From the NCBI RefSeq assembly GCF_001577305.1, contig NZ_CP014518.1, positions 806,001-870,000 on the forward strand: 64,000 nt of DNA, written 5' to 3'. The notes below the pieces were generated by a model. It was not told the DNA's origin and did no database searches. It was given only the letters and a program-made list of their open reading frames with translations. A program made the position numbers and the translations under genes. Every line of letters starts with the position of its first letter. The first letter of the stretch is position 1. Source of the DNA: Sinomonas atrocyanea (GTDB lineage Bacteria > Actinomycetota > Actinomycetes > Actinomycetales > Micrococcaceae). This document shows positions 43,660 through 52,054 of this stretch, one piece after another.

Positions 43660-44411
43660 GCAGCGTCGACATCGTCAACGTCCACAAGAGCTTCGGCGAG
43701 AACGAGATCCTCAAGGGCATCGACATGCAGGTCGCCCAGGGAGAAGTCGTCTGCCTCCTCGGACCCTCCGGCTCCGGGAAGAGTACCCTGCTCCGCTGCG
43801 TCGACGGGCTCGTCATGCCGGACAAGGGGCACGTGTCGGTCGGCGGGACGCTGATCGGCCGCAAGGTGCATGGCGGGAAGCTCCACGACCTCAGCGGACG
43901 GGAGGCCGCCGGCCAGCGGGAGCGGATCGGCATGGTCTTCCAGCAGTTCAACCTCTTCCCCCACCTGGATGTGCGCGAGAACCTCGTGCTCGGCCCCCGC
44001 GCCCACCGGCTCGGCGCCAAGGCCGAGCTCGAGGAGAAGGCCCACGCGCTCCTGGGCAAGGTCGGGCTCTCCAGCCGCGCCAAGGCCTACCCCGCGCAGC
44101 TCTCCGGTGGCCAGCAGCAGCGGGTCGCGATCGCGCGGGCCCTGATGATGGAGCCGGACCTGATGCTCTTCGATGAGCCCACCTCCGCCCTCGACCCCGA
44201 ACTGGTCGGCGAAGTGCTCGACACCATGCGCTCCCTCGCCCAGGACGGCATGACGATGATCGTCGTCACCCACGAGATGGCCTTCGCCCGCCAGGTCGCC
44301 GACCGCGTTGTCTTCATGGCGGACGGGCACATCGTCGAGGATGCCGCCCCTGCCCTGTTCTTCGACAGCCCCGAGACCGAGCGTGCCCGAGCATTCCTCC
44401 GGCTCGTCTGA
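43656..44411 (+). CDS. ABC transporter ATP-binding protein (GlnQ type)
   Basis: This 251-aa ATPase has Walker A GPSGSGKST (about 34-42), Q-loop VFQQFNLFPHLDV, signature LSGGQQQRVAIARAL, Walker B LMLFDEPTSALDPE and VVTHEM. It is the energy-coupling subunit for the importer encoded just upstream. The three transporter genes overlap one another, and the enzyme genes begin 34 bases downstream. Confidence 0.94.
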   Translation: MSSVDIVNVHKSFGENEILKGIDMQVAQGEVVCLLGPSGSGKSTLLRCVDGLVMPDKGHVSVGGTLIGRKVHGGKLHDLSGREAAGQRERIGMVFQQFNLFPHLDVRENLVLGPRAHRLGAKAELEEKAHALLGKVGLSSRAKAYPAQLSGGQQQRVAIARALMMEPDLMLFDEPTSALDPELVGEVLDTMRSLAQDGMTMIVVTHEMAFARQVADRVVFMADGHIVEDAAPALFFDSPETERARAFLRLV

Positions 44412-44445
44412 CCTGCCCACCCCTGCACTACCGGAAAGACCGACC

Positions 44446-45069
44446 ATGACACTGACCACCGAGCAGCTCAGCCACCGCCTCGGCGCGCTGCCCACCCCGA
44501 ACATCGGCGATGCGATGGAGCGCCTCGGCGTCCTCGACTCCGCCATCAAGTCCGTCTGGGCCGGCGGCCGCCTGGCCGGCCCGGCGTTCACCGTGTGGAC
44601 CCGCGCCGGCGACAACGCCTACATCCACCGCGCCCTGGCCGAGGCAGCGCCCGGCGACGTCGTCGTGGTCAACGGCCAGGGCGACGAGTCCCGGGCCCTG
44701 CTCGGGGACCTCATCGGCGCCCGGGCCCGCAACGCGGGGATCGCGGGCTTCGTCATCGACGGCGCCGTGCGCGACGCCGCCGGACTCGAGCGCGTCGGCA
44801 TGCCCGTCTTCGCCCGCACCACCTCACCGGCCGGCCCCTACAAGAACGGCCCCGGGGCCCTCGGATGCGCCGTCGCCGTCGGCGGCGTCGCTGTCCTCCC
44901 GGGCGACATCGTCGTTGGCGACGACGACGGCGCGGTGGTCGTCCCGCGTGCCAGGGCAGAGGAGGTCCTCCTGGCCGCCGAGGCCGTCCAGGAAGACGAG
45001 GCCGAGCGGATGCGCACCATCCTCGCCGCGGCCACGGATGCGGAGGAGGCGGCATGCGCTGCACGGTGA
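44446..45069 (+). CDS. RraA-like / 4-hydroxy-4-methyl-2-oxoglutarate aldolase-family protein
   Basis: This 207-aa protein has PTPNIGDAMERLG near the start, then AAPGDVVVVNGQGDESRALLGDLIGARARNAGIAGFVIDGAVRDAAGL (about 66-114), which holds the G-x-x-x-x-D-G-x-x-R-D signature of the RraA/HMG-aldolase fold, and VLPGDIVVGDDDGAVVVPR. Enzyme members cleave or decarboxylate C4-branched oxo-acids such as 4-carboxy-4-hydroxy-2-oxoadipate; others are RNase E regulators. The catabolic context favours an aldolase or decarboxylase. It overlaps the next gene by 16 bases. Confidence 0.85.
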   Translation: MTLTTEQLSHRLGALPTPNIGDAMERLGVLDSAIKSVWAGGRLAGPAFTVWTRAGDNAYIHRALAEAAPGDVVVVNGQGDESRALLGDLIGARARNAGIAGFVIDGAVRDAAGLERVGMPVFARTTSPAGPYKNGPGALGCAVAVGGVAVLPGDIVVGDDDGAVVVPRARAEEVLLAAEAVQEDEAERMRTILAAATDAEEAACAAR

Positions 45070-45827
45070 TCGGCCTCGGCGAAGCCGGGCGCATCTACGC
45101 CCGCGCCCTCCAGGGACTCGGACACGACGTCCTCGGGTACGACGTTGCCCCCATCCCCACCCCCGGCCTGCCCCGCGCCGCGAGCATGGCCGAGGCCGTG
45201 GGACAGGCCGACGCCGTGATCGTGATGACGACGGCGCGCGCCTCCCTGCCGGTCGCCCGGGACGCCGCCCCCCACCTCTCCCCGGGAACCCTCTACGCGG
45301 ACTTCACCTCGGCCGCGCCGGGCGCCAAGCTCGCCCTCGAGGACGCGCTGCCCGCCGGAGCGGTCGCGGCCGACGTGGCGATCCTCGGCCCGGTGATCTC
45401 CCTCGGCGCCTCCACTCCCCTCATGGCGGCCGGCCCGGGGGCAGACCGGACCGCCGACCTCCTGCGCCCCATCGGCGCGCCCGTGGAGGTCGTCCACGGC
45501 GCCCTCGGGGACGCGATGGCCCACAAGCTCCTGCGCAGCATCGTCATGAAGGGCCTCGCCGCCGTCGTCTGCGAGGCCGTCGAGGCGGGACGCCGCGCCG
45601 GCTACGAGGACTGGGTCCGCGGCCAGATCGCCGCAGAGCTCTCCGGGGACGGGCAGTCGACCATTGACCGCTTCATCACGGGCTCGGCCAAGCACGCCTC
45701 CCGCAGGGCCGAGGAGATGGCCGCCGTGGCCGACTACTGCCAGGCCCTCGGCGCCCCCTCCCACATGAGCGCAGCCGCCCGGGACTCCCTGCGGGGCCTG
45801 GCCGGCTCAGCGCTGGAGAGCGCATGA
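45054..45827 (+). CDS. NAD(P)-binding dehydrogenase, 6-phosphogluconate dehydrogenase-like with DUF1932 domain
   Basis: This 257-aa protein has a Rossmann start (CTVIGLGEAGRIYARALQGLGH, G-x-G-x-x-G) and VIVMTTARASL, then YADFTSAAPGAKL and ILGPVISLGASTPLMAAG. The C-terminal helical part, DAMAHKLLRSIVMKGLAAVVCEAVEAGRRAG, resembles DUF1932 and contains the K-x-x-R near the active-site lysine position of the beta-hydroxyacid dehydrogenase superfamily. It would oxidise a hydroxy acid, possibly with decarboxylation. GGAGGAGG precedes the ATG. It overlaps the HD gene by ATGA. Confidence 0.82.
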   Translation: MRCTVIGLGEAGRIYARALQGLGHDVLGYDVAPIPTPGLPRAASMAEAVGQADAVIVMTTARASLPVARDAAPHLSPGTLYADFTSAAPGAKLALEDALPAGAVAADVAILGPVISLGASTPLMAAGPGADRTADLLRPIGAPVEVVHGALGDAMAHKLLRSIVMKGLAAVVCEAVEAGRRAGYEDWVRGQIAAELSGDGQSTIDRFITGSAKHASRRAEEMAAVADYCQALGAPSHMSAAARDSLRGLAGSALESA

Positions 45828-46411
45828 GCGCCCTCTACACCCTCCAGGCCGGCGACCCATGGCAGCGGCGGGAAGTGGCCCGGGCCCTGCCCAGGCTCGC
45901 AGAGATCGCACCGCCCCTGCGCGAGCAGGCCGTCACGGCCTGGGCCAGCGCCTGGCTCTCCAGCACCCACAGCACGCTGGAGGAGATGCCCTACTCCCTC
46001 CAGGCCCCGGACTACCGGCTGCTGGACCACACCAACGAGGTCGCCGACACCGGGATCCTGCTCGCGGACTACGCCTGGGAGCACTGGGGAGTGGCCCTGG
46101 ACCAGGACACCCTGCTGGCCGCGCTGCTGCTCCACGACATCGACAAGGCGCTCCTCTACACCCGCGACGGGGACGCGGTGGTCGCCGACAGGACCCGGGC
46201 CGGCCTGCCGCACGGCGTCCTCGGGGCGATGCTGCTGAAGGAGGCCAGCCTCCCGGACCGGGTCGTAGCACTGGTCGGCACGCACACCACCACCAGCCCC
46301 GTCAGGACCGAGGGCCCCGAGGCCTGGGTCCTCCACTACGCCGACCTCTTCGCCTGCGACCACGCCTTCGGCCAGGCCGAGGGCACCGTTCCCTTCTTCC
46401 AGCGAGTCTGA
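45824..46411 (+). CDS. HD-domain hydrolase
   Basis: This is a 195-aa protein. DYRLLDHTNEVADTGILLADYA supplies the first His, LAALLLHDIDKALLY the H-D pair (about residues 104-105), then GLPHGVLGAML and VALVGTHTTTSP supply further histidines. HD proteins hydrolyse phosphate esters or other small metal-bound substrates. Fixed position inside the catabolic operon (ATGA overlap with the dehydrogenase, 7 bases to the next gene) suggests it acts on a pathway intermediate. Confidence 0.8.
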   Translation: MSALYTLQAGDPWQRREVARALPRLAEIAPPLREQAVTAWASAWLSSTHSTLEEMPYSLQAPDYRLLDHTNEVADTGILLADYAWEHWGVALDQDTLLAALLLHDIDKALLYTRDGDAVVADRTRAGLPHGVLGAMLLKEASLPDRVVALVGTHTTTSPVRTEGPEAWVLHYADLFACDHAFGQAEGTVPFFQRV

Positions 46412-46418
46412 AGGACCC

Positions 46419-47396
46419 ATGACCGAGACCCTCCCCACCTACGAGCGGCTCCTCCTGCGCAGCGACGCCCCGCCCGGCTCCAGCTGGGGCCTCTTCCCCG
46501 AGGACCCCGAACGCGGCATGGCCAACTTCGCCGGGCCCGACCAGGTCCTGCGGGGCCGGGCAGCGATCCGCACCGGTGCCGTGTTCAACCTCGACTACCC
46601 GGCCGACGCCTTCGAGCCCTCCATGTCGCGCAGCCGCAGGCCCCCGGCGCAGACCATGACCTCCGCGCACCCCGACAGCTTCGACGACGTCTGGGACGGC
46701 TACTGGCCCCAGGCCAGCAGCCATCTCGACGGGCTGCGCCACCGGCGCGCGCACGGGCACGGGTTCTACAACGCCGTGCCGGACAGCAGCGTCGCGGCCG
46801 GAACACCCCACTTGGGAATCCAGGCATGGGCACAGAAGCCGATCGTCGGCAGGGCAGTGCTGGCCGACGTCGAACGCCACCGCCGGGAGTCAGGCTCGCC
46901 CGTCGACCACGCGGCCGGCGAGCCCCTCGCGCTGGCCGACATCACCTCGACGCTCCAGGCCCAGGGATCCCCCCTGAAGCCCGGGGACATCCTGCTGCTC
47001 CACACCGGCTGGGCCGAATGGTTCCTCGGCCTCGATGCACCCGGCCGGGCGCAGGCCAAGGCCACGCGCCACACCACCGGCGTCGCACAGTCGGAGGAGT
47101 TCCTGGCATGGCTCTGGGACAGCCGCATCGCCCTGCTCGGCACCGACACCTTCGCGGTGGAGGCCCTCCCCGCCAGCGCGGACAGCCCGTTCCGCGAGAC
47201 CTCAGGGGAGGACGGCGGGATGATGCACCAGGAGCTCATCGCCAAGCTCGGCTGCCCGCTCGGAGAGCTCTGGCACCTGGCCGGACTCGCCGCCGACTGC
47301 GCCCGCGCCGGACGCTACGAGGCCTTCCTCACCGTCAAGCCGCTCAACCTGCCCGGCGCGGTCGGGTCGCCGGCGAACGCCACCGCCATTACCTGA
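46419..47396 (+). CDS. Cyclase-family (kynurenine formamidase-like) metal hydrolase
   Basis: This is a 325-aa protein. SSHLDGLRHRRAHGHGFYNAV (about 107-127) corresponds to the metal-binding His/Asp motif of the putative-cyclase family (PF04199), LKPGDILLLHTGWAEWFLG is the second family block, and IALLGTDTFAVEALP with MMHQELIAKLGCPLGELWHLAGLA closes the fold. Members hydrolyse amides, lactones or cyclic imides. GAAGGACCC precedes the ATG. It is the last gene of the operon, followed by a terminator shared with the convergent iclR-type gene. Confidence 0.88.
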   Translation: MTETLPTYERLLLRSDAPPGSSWGLFPEDPERGMANFAGPDQVLRGRAAIRTGAVFNLDYPADAFEPSMSRSRRPPAQTMTSAHPDSFDDVWDGYWPQASSHLDGLRHRRAHGHGFYNAVPDSSVAAGTPHLGIQAWAQKPIVGRAVLADVERHRRESGSPVDHAAGEPLALADITSTLQAQGSPLKPGDILLLHTGWAEWFLGLDAPGRAQAKATRHTTGVAQSEEFLAWLWDSRIALLGTDTFAVEALPASADSPFRETSGEDGGMMHQELIAKLGCPLGELWHLAGLAADCARAGRYEAFLTVKPLNLPGAVGSPANATAIT

Positions 47397-47438
47397 GCAG
47401 GACGCCGGCGCCATCACTTCAGAAGGACGCCGGCGCCG

Positions 47439-47469
47439 CGCCGGCCGCCTCCCTCAGGTGCGGCCGGCG
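47439..47469. terminator. Bidirectional terminator between cyclase and IclR genes
   Basis: A perfect 10-bp stem, CGCCGGCCGC, with an 11-base loop, ends one base before the iclR-type stop. A 14-base direct repeat, AGGACGCCGGCGCC, precedes it. Confidence 0.65.
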
Positions 47470-47470
47470 C

Positions 47471-48238
47471 TCAGCGCATCCGGGCCGCGATGCTGGCCGC
47501 AGCGTTGACGACCTCGCGGGTCGCCGCGGCCAGCCGGTCCTCGGAGAGGTCCTCCTCCCGCCCGGACACCTGCACCACCCCGAGCAGGTCGCCGTCCCTC
47601 AGGCGGACCGGTGCGCTCACGGACACCGCCCCGACCACGCGCTCGTTGCGTGAGACCGCGTATCCCTGGGCGGCGATCTCATCGAGGAGCGCCGTGTACT
47701 CGGAGGCGGGGATCGCCGCGCCGCCCGCGGTCTCGATCTCCTCCATCCCGGCCAGGACCTCCGCCCGCCCCGCCCCGTCCATATAGGCGAGGAACACTTT
47801 GCCAGCCCCGAGGTGCAGCGGAAGCCGGCCGCCGACGGGGAGCTGGTAGCGCAGCGGGCTGCTGCCCTCCACCCTCGCCACCAGGACCCGGGCGGAGCCC
47901 ACCCGCACCGACAGCGAGGCCGTCAGCCCCAGCGCGGCCGCGAGCTCCTGCAGGACCGGGGTCGCCGTCAGCACGAGGTGGTTGCCGACCAGGAACGAAT
48001 GGGCGGCGGCAAGGGCGGCCGCCCCGACGCTGTACCCGGCGGAGTCCTGCGCGACGTAGTTCCGCCGCTCGAGCACCTTGAGGATCCGCTGGGCCGTGGC
48101 GATGTGGAGCCCCGTCCCGCGGGCGACCTCCGCGAGCCTGAGCGGCCGCCCGCTGTCCGAGAGGAGGTCGACCACGTCGAACGCCCGCTCCACCGAGCGC
48201 ATGGTCGACCGCTCCTGGGCCGCGCCCTCGTCTGCCAT
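47471..48238 (-). CDS. IclR-family transcriptional regulator
   Basis: This is a 255-aa protein. The winged HTH is in residues 12-75: SVERAFDVVDLLSDSGRPLRLAEVARGTGLHIATAQRILKVLERRNYV. The C-terminal effector domain contains LPLHLGAGKVFLAYMD and GYAVSRNERVVGAVSVSAPVR. IclR proteins sense small organic acids and control neighbouring catabolic genes. AGGAGGCAAC directly before the ATG at 48238 fixes the start; the frame runs to 48322. It is divergent from the MHS transporter, so the repeats at 48367-48395 and the matching ones at 41721-41755 are its likely binding sites. Confidence 0.92.
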   Translation of the reverse strand: MADEGAAQERSTMRSVERAFDVVDLLSDSGRPLRLAEVARGTGLHIATAQRILKVLERRNYVAQDSAGYSVGAAALAAAHSFLVGNHLVLTATPVLQELAAALGLTASLSVRVGSARVLVARVEGSSPLRYQLPVGGRLPLHLGAGKVFLAYMDGAGRAEVLAGMEEIETAGGAAIPASEYTALLDEIAAQGYAVSRNERVVGAVSVSAPVRLRDGDLLGVVQVSGREEDLSEDRLAAATREVVNAAASIAARMR

Positions 48239-48326
48239 GTTGCCTCCTAGGATCATCACGAAATCTACGCCACCGGCCCGCATCTCCCCGCCGATCCACC
48301 CCGGCCGCCGCGGGCCGGCCATCCGG

Positions 48327-48395
48327 TTGACAAGGCGCTATGGGCCGCATCACACTGGGATTGTTGTGATAATCACTATCATACGGTGATAATCG
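48327..48395 (+). promoter_or_regulatory. Promoter and candidate IclR operator of the MHS transporter operon
   Basis: TTGACA (48327-48332), then 17 bases, then TCACACTG; the inverted repeat TGATAATCACTATCA (48367-48381) follows, with a further TGATAATCG (48387-48395) in 10-base phase. The layout matches the promoter at 41683-41755. Confidence 0.65.
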
Positions 48396-48435
48396 AATGC
48401 GAGGGCGTACGCTCCCTCCAAGGAAGAGAAGTCCC

Positions 48436-49812
48436 ATGAAGCAATGGACCGAGGCGCCCGACGCCTCCACGGATGGAGCACCCATCAGCACCGTAGACCA
48501 CAACCGAGGACCGGCGCGGGGGCCGGCCGTGTGGAGGACCGCCGTAGCCGGCGGTGCCGGCTCGGTCATCGAGTACTACGACTTCTCCCTGTACGCGAAC
48601 CTCGCCATCTACATCTCCGCGGCGTTCCTGTCCCGCACGGATCCGTCCACCGCCCTGCTGGAGACGCTCGCCGTCTTCGGCAGCGGGTTCCTGATGCGCC
48701 CGGTCGGGGCCCTCTTCTTCGGCTGGCTCGGCGACCGCCACGGCCGCCGCACGTCGCTGCTCGTCAGTGTGGTCCTGATGGGACTGGCCAGCTCCGCCGT
48801 CGGCCTCCTCCCGGCCTACGCCACGCTCGGCGTCGCGGCGCCCCTCCTGCTGCTGCTCCTGCGCCTGCTCCAGGGCTTCTGCGCCGGGGGAGAGGCCAGC
48901 GGGGCCTCGACCTACATCGCCGAGACTGCCCCCGCCCGCCTCCGGGGCTTCTTCGGCGCCTTCAACCCCGCCGGCATCGCCATCGGAACCGCCGCCGCCG
49001 GGGGCCTCGCCGCCGTGGTCAGCTCCGTCGTCGGCACCGCGGCCATGTCCGAGTGGGGATGGCGCGTGCCGTTCCTGCTCTCGCTCCCGCTGTCCGTCGC
49101 CGTCCTCTTCCTCCGCAGCCGCCTTCCCGAGTCGGCGCAGTTCGCCAAGAACGTCCGCACCGGGGTCGCAGCGGCCAGCCCTTTCCGGTCCGCGCTGGAG
49201 GAGTGGCCAGCGGTCGTGAAGCTGGTCCTGCTCTCCTTCTCCATGACGTGCACCGGCTACGTCGGGCACGTCTACCTCAACACCTACCTCACGGCCCAGC
49301 TCCACCGTCCCGCCGCCGAGGCGCTGGGGACGAACTCGGCCATCACCGTCGTGTTCGCCCTGCTCATGCCGCTCGCCGCCTGGTCCTCCGACCGCTTCGG
49401 CCGGCGCCGGATCTACGCCGCCGCGATGGCCGGGTACATCGTGCTCGCCCTCCCGGCGTTCCTGTGGATGGCCCCCGGCAGCGGGGTCCCCTTGGGCCTG
49501 GCCATGGCGGTGTCCTTCATCCCGTGGGTCTTCGCCCAGGCCGTCGGCTACCCGCTCTTCACCGAGCTCTTCGGCTCCAAGGCCCGCATGACCGGGGTGG
49601 CCTTCGGCTTCGCCCTCGGCACGATCCTCGGCGGCGGCTTCGGGCCCTACATCGCCCAGCTGCTCACCACCGCAACGCACTGGAACCTCGCCCCCGCCGC
49701 CTACATGGCCGCCTCTGCACTCGTCGGACTCCTCACCCTCCGCTTCGTAGGCCGCTCCAAGATCGACGAGCCCGCAGCCGAGTCCGCCGCAGGCCCGGCG
49801 TCCAAGGGCTGA
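48436..49812 (+). CDS. MFS transporter, metabolite:H+ symporter (MHS) family
   Basis: This is a 458-aa protein with 12 predicted membrane segments. VIEYYDFSLYANLAIYISAAF near residue 30 and the loop FGWLGDRHGRRTSLL are MHS signatures. LLLRLLQGFCAGGEASGASTYIAE is the helix-5 motif (R-x-x-Q-G), and AWSSDRFGRRRIY is its second-half copy. Family members import dicarboxylates, aromatic acids, betaines or proline with protons. The ATG at 48436 follows AAGGAAGAGAAG. The gene is followed after two bases by a DUF6282 hydrolase, so it likely imports the substrate of this cluster, in parallel with the ABC importer. Confidence 0.9.
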   Translation: MKQWTEAPDASTDGAPISTVDHNRGPARGPAVWRTAVAGGAGSVIEYYDFSLYANLAIYISAAFLSRTDPSTALLETLAVFGSGFLMRPVGALFFGWLGDRHGRRTSLLVSVVLMGLASSAVGLLPAYATLGVAAPLLLLLLRLLQGFCAGGEASGASTYIAETAPARLRGFFGAFNPAGIAIGTAAAGGLAAVVSSVVGTAAMSEWGWRVPFLLSLPLSVAVLFLRSRLPESAQFAKNVRTGVAAASPFRSALEEWPAVVKLVLLSFSMTCTGYVGHVYLNTYLTAQLHRPAAEALGTNSAITVVFALLMPLAAWSSDRFGRRRIYAAAMAGYIVLALPAFLWMAPGSGVPLGLAMAVSFIPWVFAQAVGYPLFTELFGSKARMTGVAFGFALGTILGGGFGPYIAQLLTTATHWNLAPAAYMAASALVGLLTLRFVGRSKIDEPAAESAAGPASKG

Positions 49813-49814
49813 CC

Positions 49815-50702
49815 ATGGCCGAGCTGGCCGAAGTCCTCCAGGGAGCGATCGACCTCCACACGCACCCGTCCCCCGACATCGTCCCGCGTTCCCAGACCAT
49901 CGCCGAGACGGCCGCCGACTTCACCGCAGCCGGCTTCGGCGGCTTCGTGGCCAAGTCCCACGTCGCCTCCACTGCGGGCCTCTGCGCTGCCTACAGCACT
50001 GGACCCCAGGCCCGGGCCATCGGGTCGATCGCCCTCAACCGCCCCGTCGGCGGACTGAACGCCGCCGCAGTGGAAGTCGCCGCCCTCCTCGGCGCCCGGG
50101 TGGTATGGCTGCCGACCGTCGACAGCCGCCGCCAGCGCGAGCAGGCAGCCGCTGCCGGCCCGGCCCCCGTCTGGGCCGACACCCAGGCAGAGCTGGCCCG
50201 TACGCCCGGCTACGGACCACCCGTCACGGTGCTCGAGGACGGCGGCGTGCTCCCGGCACTCCACGACATCCTCGACATCGTCGGCGAGCACAACCTGCTG
50301 CTGGCCACCGGCCATCTGGACTGCGAGGAGGCCTTCGCTGTCATCGACGCCGCCGCAGAGCACGGGATCGAGCGCATCATGGTCACCCACCCCGACCTCC
50401 CACGCCAGCGCATCACCCCCGACGCCCAGATCGAGATGGCACGCCGCGGCGCCTGGATCGAAAGGACCATGGCCTCCGTCCTCGAGGGCAAGCTCCCCCT
50501 CGGGCACGCCCTGCACGGCATCAGAGCCTGCGGCACAGGATCGACCCTCCTCACCGGAGACCTCGGACAGCCCCACAACGGCCCCATCATCGGCGGCCTC
50601 CGGCGATGGGCAGCAGCACTGAACGATGCAGGATTCCAGCAGGAGCAGATCCGCCGACTTCTCGTCGCCAATCCAAATGAGGCCCTCTCCGGCGGCTTCT
50701 GA
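49815..50702 (+). CDS. DUF6282 family putative metal-dependent hydrolase
   Basis: This is a 295-aa protein. The N-terminus AIDLHTHPSPDIV (about 12-24) is an amidohydrolase/PHP-type H-x-H metal motif. GFGGFVAKSHVASTAGLCAAY and HNLLLATGHLDCEEAF (a G-H-x motif) follow, then ERIMVTHPDLPRQRI. These suggest a TIM-barrel hydrolase using at least one metal. The name DUF6282 is recalled from the D-L-H-T-H-P-S-P-D motif and length. With the cyclase-family enzyme it would give the pathway two hydrolytic steps. It is co-transcribed with the MHS transporter. Confidence 0.8.
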   Translation: MAELAEVLQGAIDLHTHPSPDIVPRSQTIAETAADFTAAGFGGFVAKSHVASTAGLCAAYSTGPQARAIGSIALNRPVGGLNAAAVEVAALLGARVVWLPTVDSRRQREQAAAAGPAPVWADTQAELARTPGYGPPVTVLEDGGVLPALHDILDIVGEHNLLLATGHLDCEEAFAVIDAAAEHGIERIMVTHPDLPRQRITPDAQIEMARRGAWIERTMASVLEGKLPLGHALHGIRACGTGSTLLTGDLGQPHNGPIIGGLRRWAAALNDAGFQQEQIRRLLVANPNEALSGGF

Positions 50703-50876
50703 CCCACCTGACGCCCCGGCTGGAACCCACGTTAAGCAGGCACTCCTGACGGCCTTGAACCCGCGCAGCGACCGGCCCGGAGGTGAAACTGGCCGGGGTC
50801 CACAGGGACAAGTGCGCCTGCCTGGCAGAGCGCTCCGGCACTCAGCCGGCGCCCCCTTTTGCGGGAGGCCCGCAGC

Positions 50877-51077
50877 CTACTGCCTGTCGTGCAGGCCCTT
50901 CCGGGTGGTTCTTGCGTCCTTGTAGTGGCCGGTGATCACCTGCTCGGCCATCGTCTGCGCGACGGACTCGTGCTCGTAGCCCTGCCCGCCGTCGGTGGCG
51001 ATGACGTTGCCATTGTCGGAGATGAGCCGCCATCCCCAGTTGCTGTCCGGGCGCTGGTACACGTTCAGTTCAGCCAT
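50877..51077 (-). CDS. DUF1508/YegP-like small protein
   Basis: This 66-aa protein reads MAELNVYQRPDSNWGWRLIS, then DNGNVIATDGGQGYEHE, which matches the DUF1508 repeat (a W-x-W-R-L-x-x-x-N-G-x-x-I-A-x-x-x-x-G-Y motif). The function is unknown; such proteins are common on actinobacterial plasmids and chromosomes. The ATG at 51077 is chosen by the conserved N-terminus; the frame extends further upstream without conserved sequence. Confidence 0.75.
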   Translation of the reverse strand: MAELNVYQRPDSNWGWRLISDNGNVIATDGGQGYEHESVAQTMAEQVITGHYKDARTTRKGLHDRQ

Positions 51078-51629
51078 GCCGGCCCACTTCCCGGATCCTG
51101 GGCGGGGCAAACCGTTGCCGGCCGACGTGCCCGGGGCGGGGTGCGGCCCGCTGAGCGGGCCTTGGCCAGGGCTGCGCCCTGGCATGTGGTCCTCGCTGCG
51201 CTCGGGCTGTGGCCCCGGGGCATGGCCGGTGCCTCCGCTTCGCTCCGGCCCCGTCGATGCCCCGGGGACGTTCTTCGTCTTTCGGCTGTCCTGCGGATTG
51301 TACGCACCCGCCCGGAACCGGCTAGCCCCTCCTTCGTCGGGGCCGCCACGCGTCGGGAATTCTGCTCCGGCGCTCCTTCGTCGCATGTTTCCTCCGCAGA
51401 TTTCCCGGCGGCGCCGCCCTTCGGGTAGCCGGCCCCGGCCGGGCGCAAGCGAACAAGTTCGCCAGCCGGAATCTCAATGGGGAATGTCAATTCGCTGCGG
51501 GCTCGGTCAGTTGAGCCCGCGGCGCCTCACGGGAGGCCGTGAACGAGGAAGCCGGGACTGTGACGATGGTCCAGGGACAGCGGGGCGTTGGGGGTGGGAT
51601 ATGGCGGGCCTTGTCGGGGTCAGCGTTCC
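51078..51629. other. Non-coding stretch with many short inverted repeats
   Basis: These 552 bases have no convincing gene. They contain repeated quasi-palindromic motifs such as CTCGCTGCGCTCG and CCGCTTCGCTCCGG, two copies of CTCCTTCGTCG (51330s and 51370s), and the palindrome GCGAACAAGTTCGC (51449-51462). Such sequence is typical of plasmid or ICE non-coding DNA. A 141-codon frame on the minus strand (to 51065) is open but shows no protein-like pattern. Confidence 0.45.
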
Positions 51630-52016
51630 TCAGGGTGCGTACTGGAGTTCGCCGTGTCCGAAGGAGAAGTTCTCCTTCGGGACGGGGATGAGGGCTACGA
51701 ACACGTCGTCAGGGCCGGATGCCGAGCGTCTGTGTCGTGTGTCGGCTGATGGCTGTGGTGAGTGCCTTCTTGTCTGCCAGTGGGCGTTCGGCGGTGAGCA
51801 GGACGGTGATGATGAGGGGTCGGGCTGCGCTGCATGCCCATGTAGGTGGGGGATTCAGGAACAGTTCGTTGGCCTGGTGTTCGGTGATGATGTCGAACTG
51901 GTCCTCTCTGGTATCTGCAGGGCTCGGTGGAGGGCTTGTGGAAGGGCGGCTGCGAGGTCCCTCTTCTGGTCTGAGGAGTAGCGGCCGGCGGGGATGTGTG
52001 CGTGGAAGACGGGCAT
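51630..52016 (-). pseudogene. Tautomerase-family gene broken by several indels
   Basis: The start is good (MPVFHAHIPAGRYSSDQKRD with Pro1 after Met removal; GGAGGC upstream of the ATG at 52016). At IPE the frame shifts. EDQFDIITEHQANELFLNP continues one frame over, TYMGMQRS is in a third frame between two C-runs, LLTAERPLADKKALTTAIS returns to the second, and RPDDVFVALIPVPKENFSF ends in the original frame at the stop 51630. Together they make one complete tautomerase_3-type protein of about 128 residues. Four indels are implied, several at C-runs, so either true decay or assembly errors. It lies downstream of the DHA2 pump gene. Confidence 0.8.
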
Positions 52017-52054
52017 GGTGCCTCCTTCGGGTAACCCGGTCGGGCCGGTTGATT

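Noticed and set aside
51449..51462. Palindrome GCGAACAAGTTCGC considered as a LexA site
   Set aside because: The spacing between CGAAC and GTTCG is two bases, not four, and no SOS gene follows.
51065..51490. 141-codon frame on the minus strand upstream of DUF1508
   Set aside because: Low-complexity Arg/Ala/Pro sequence crossing inverted-repeat DNA; no domain and no good ribosome site seen.
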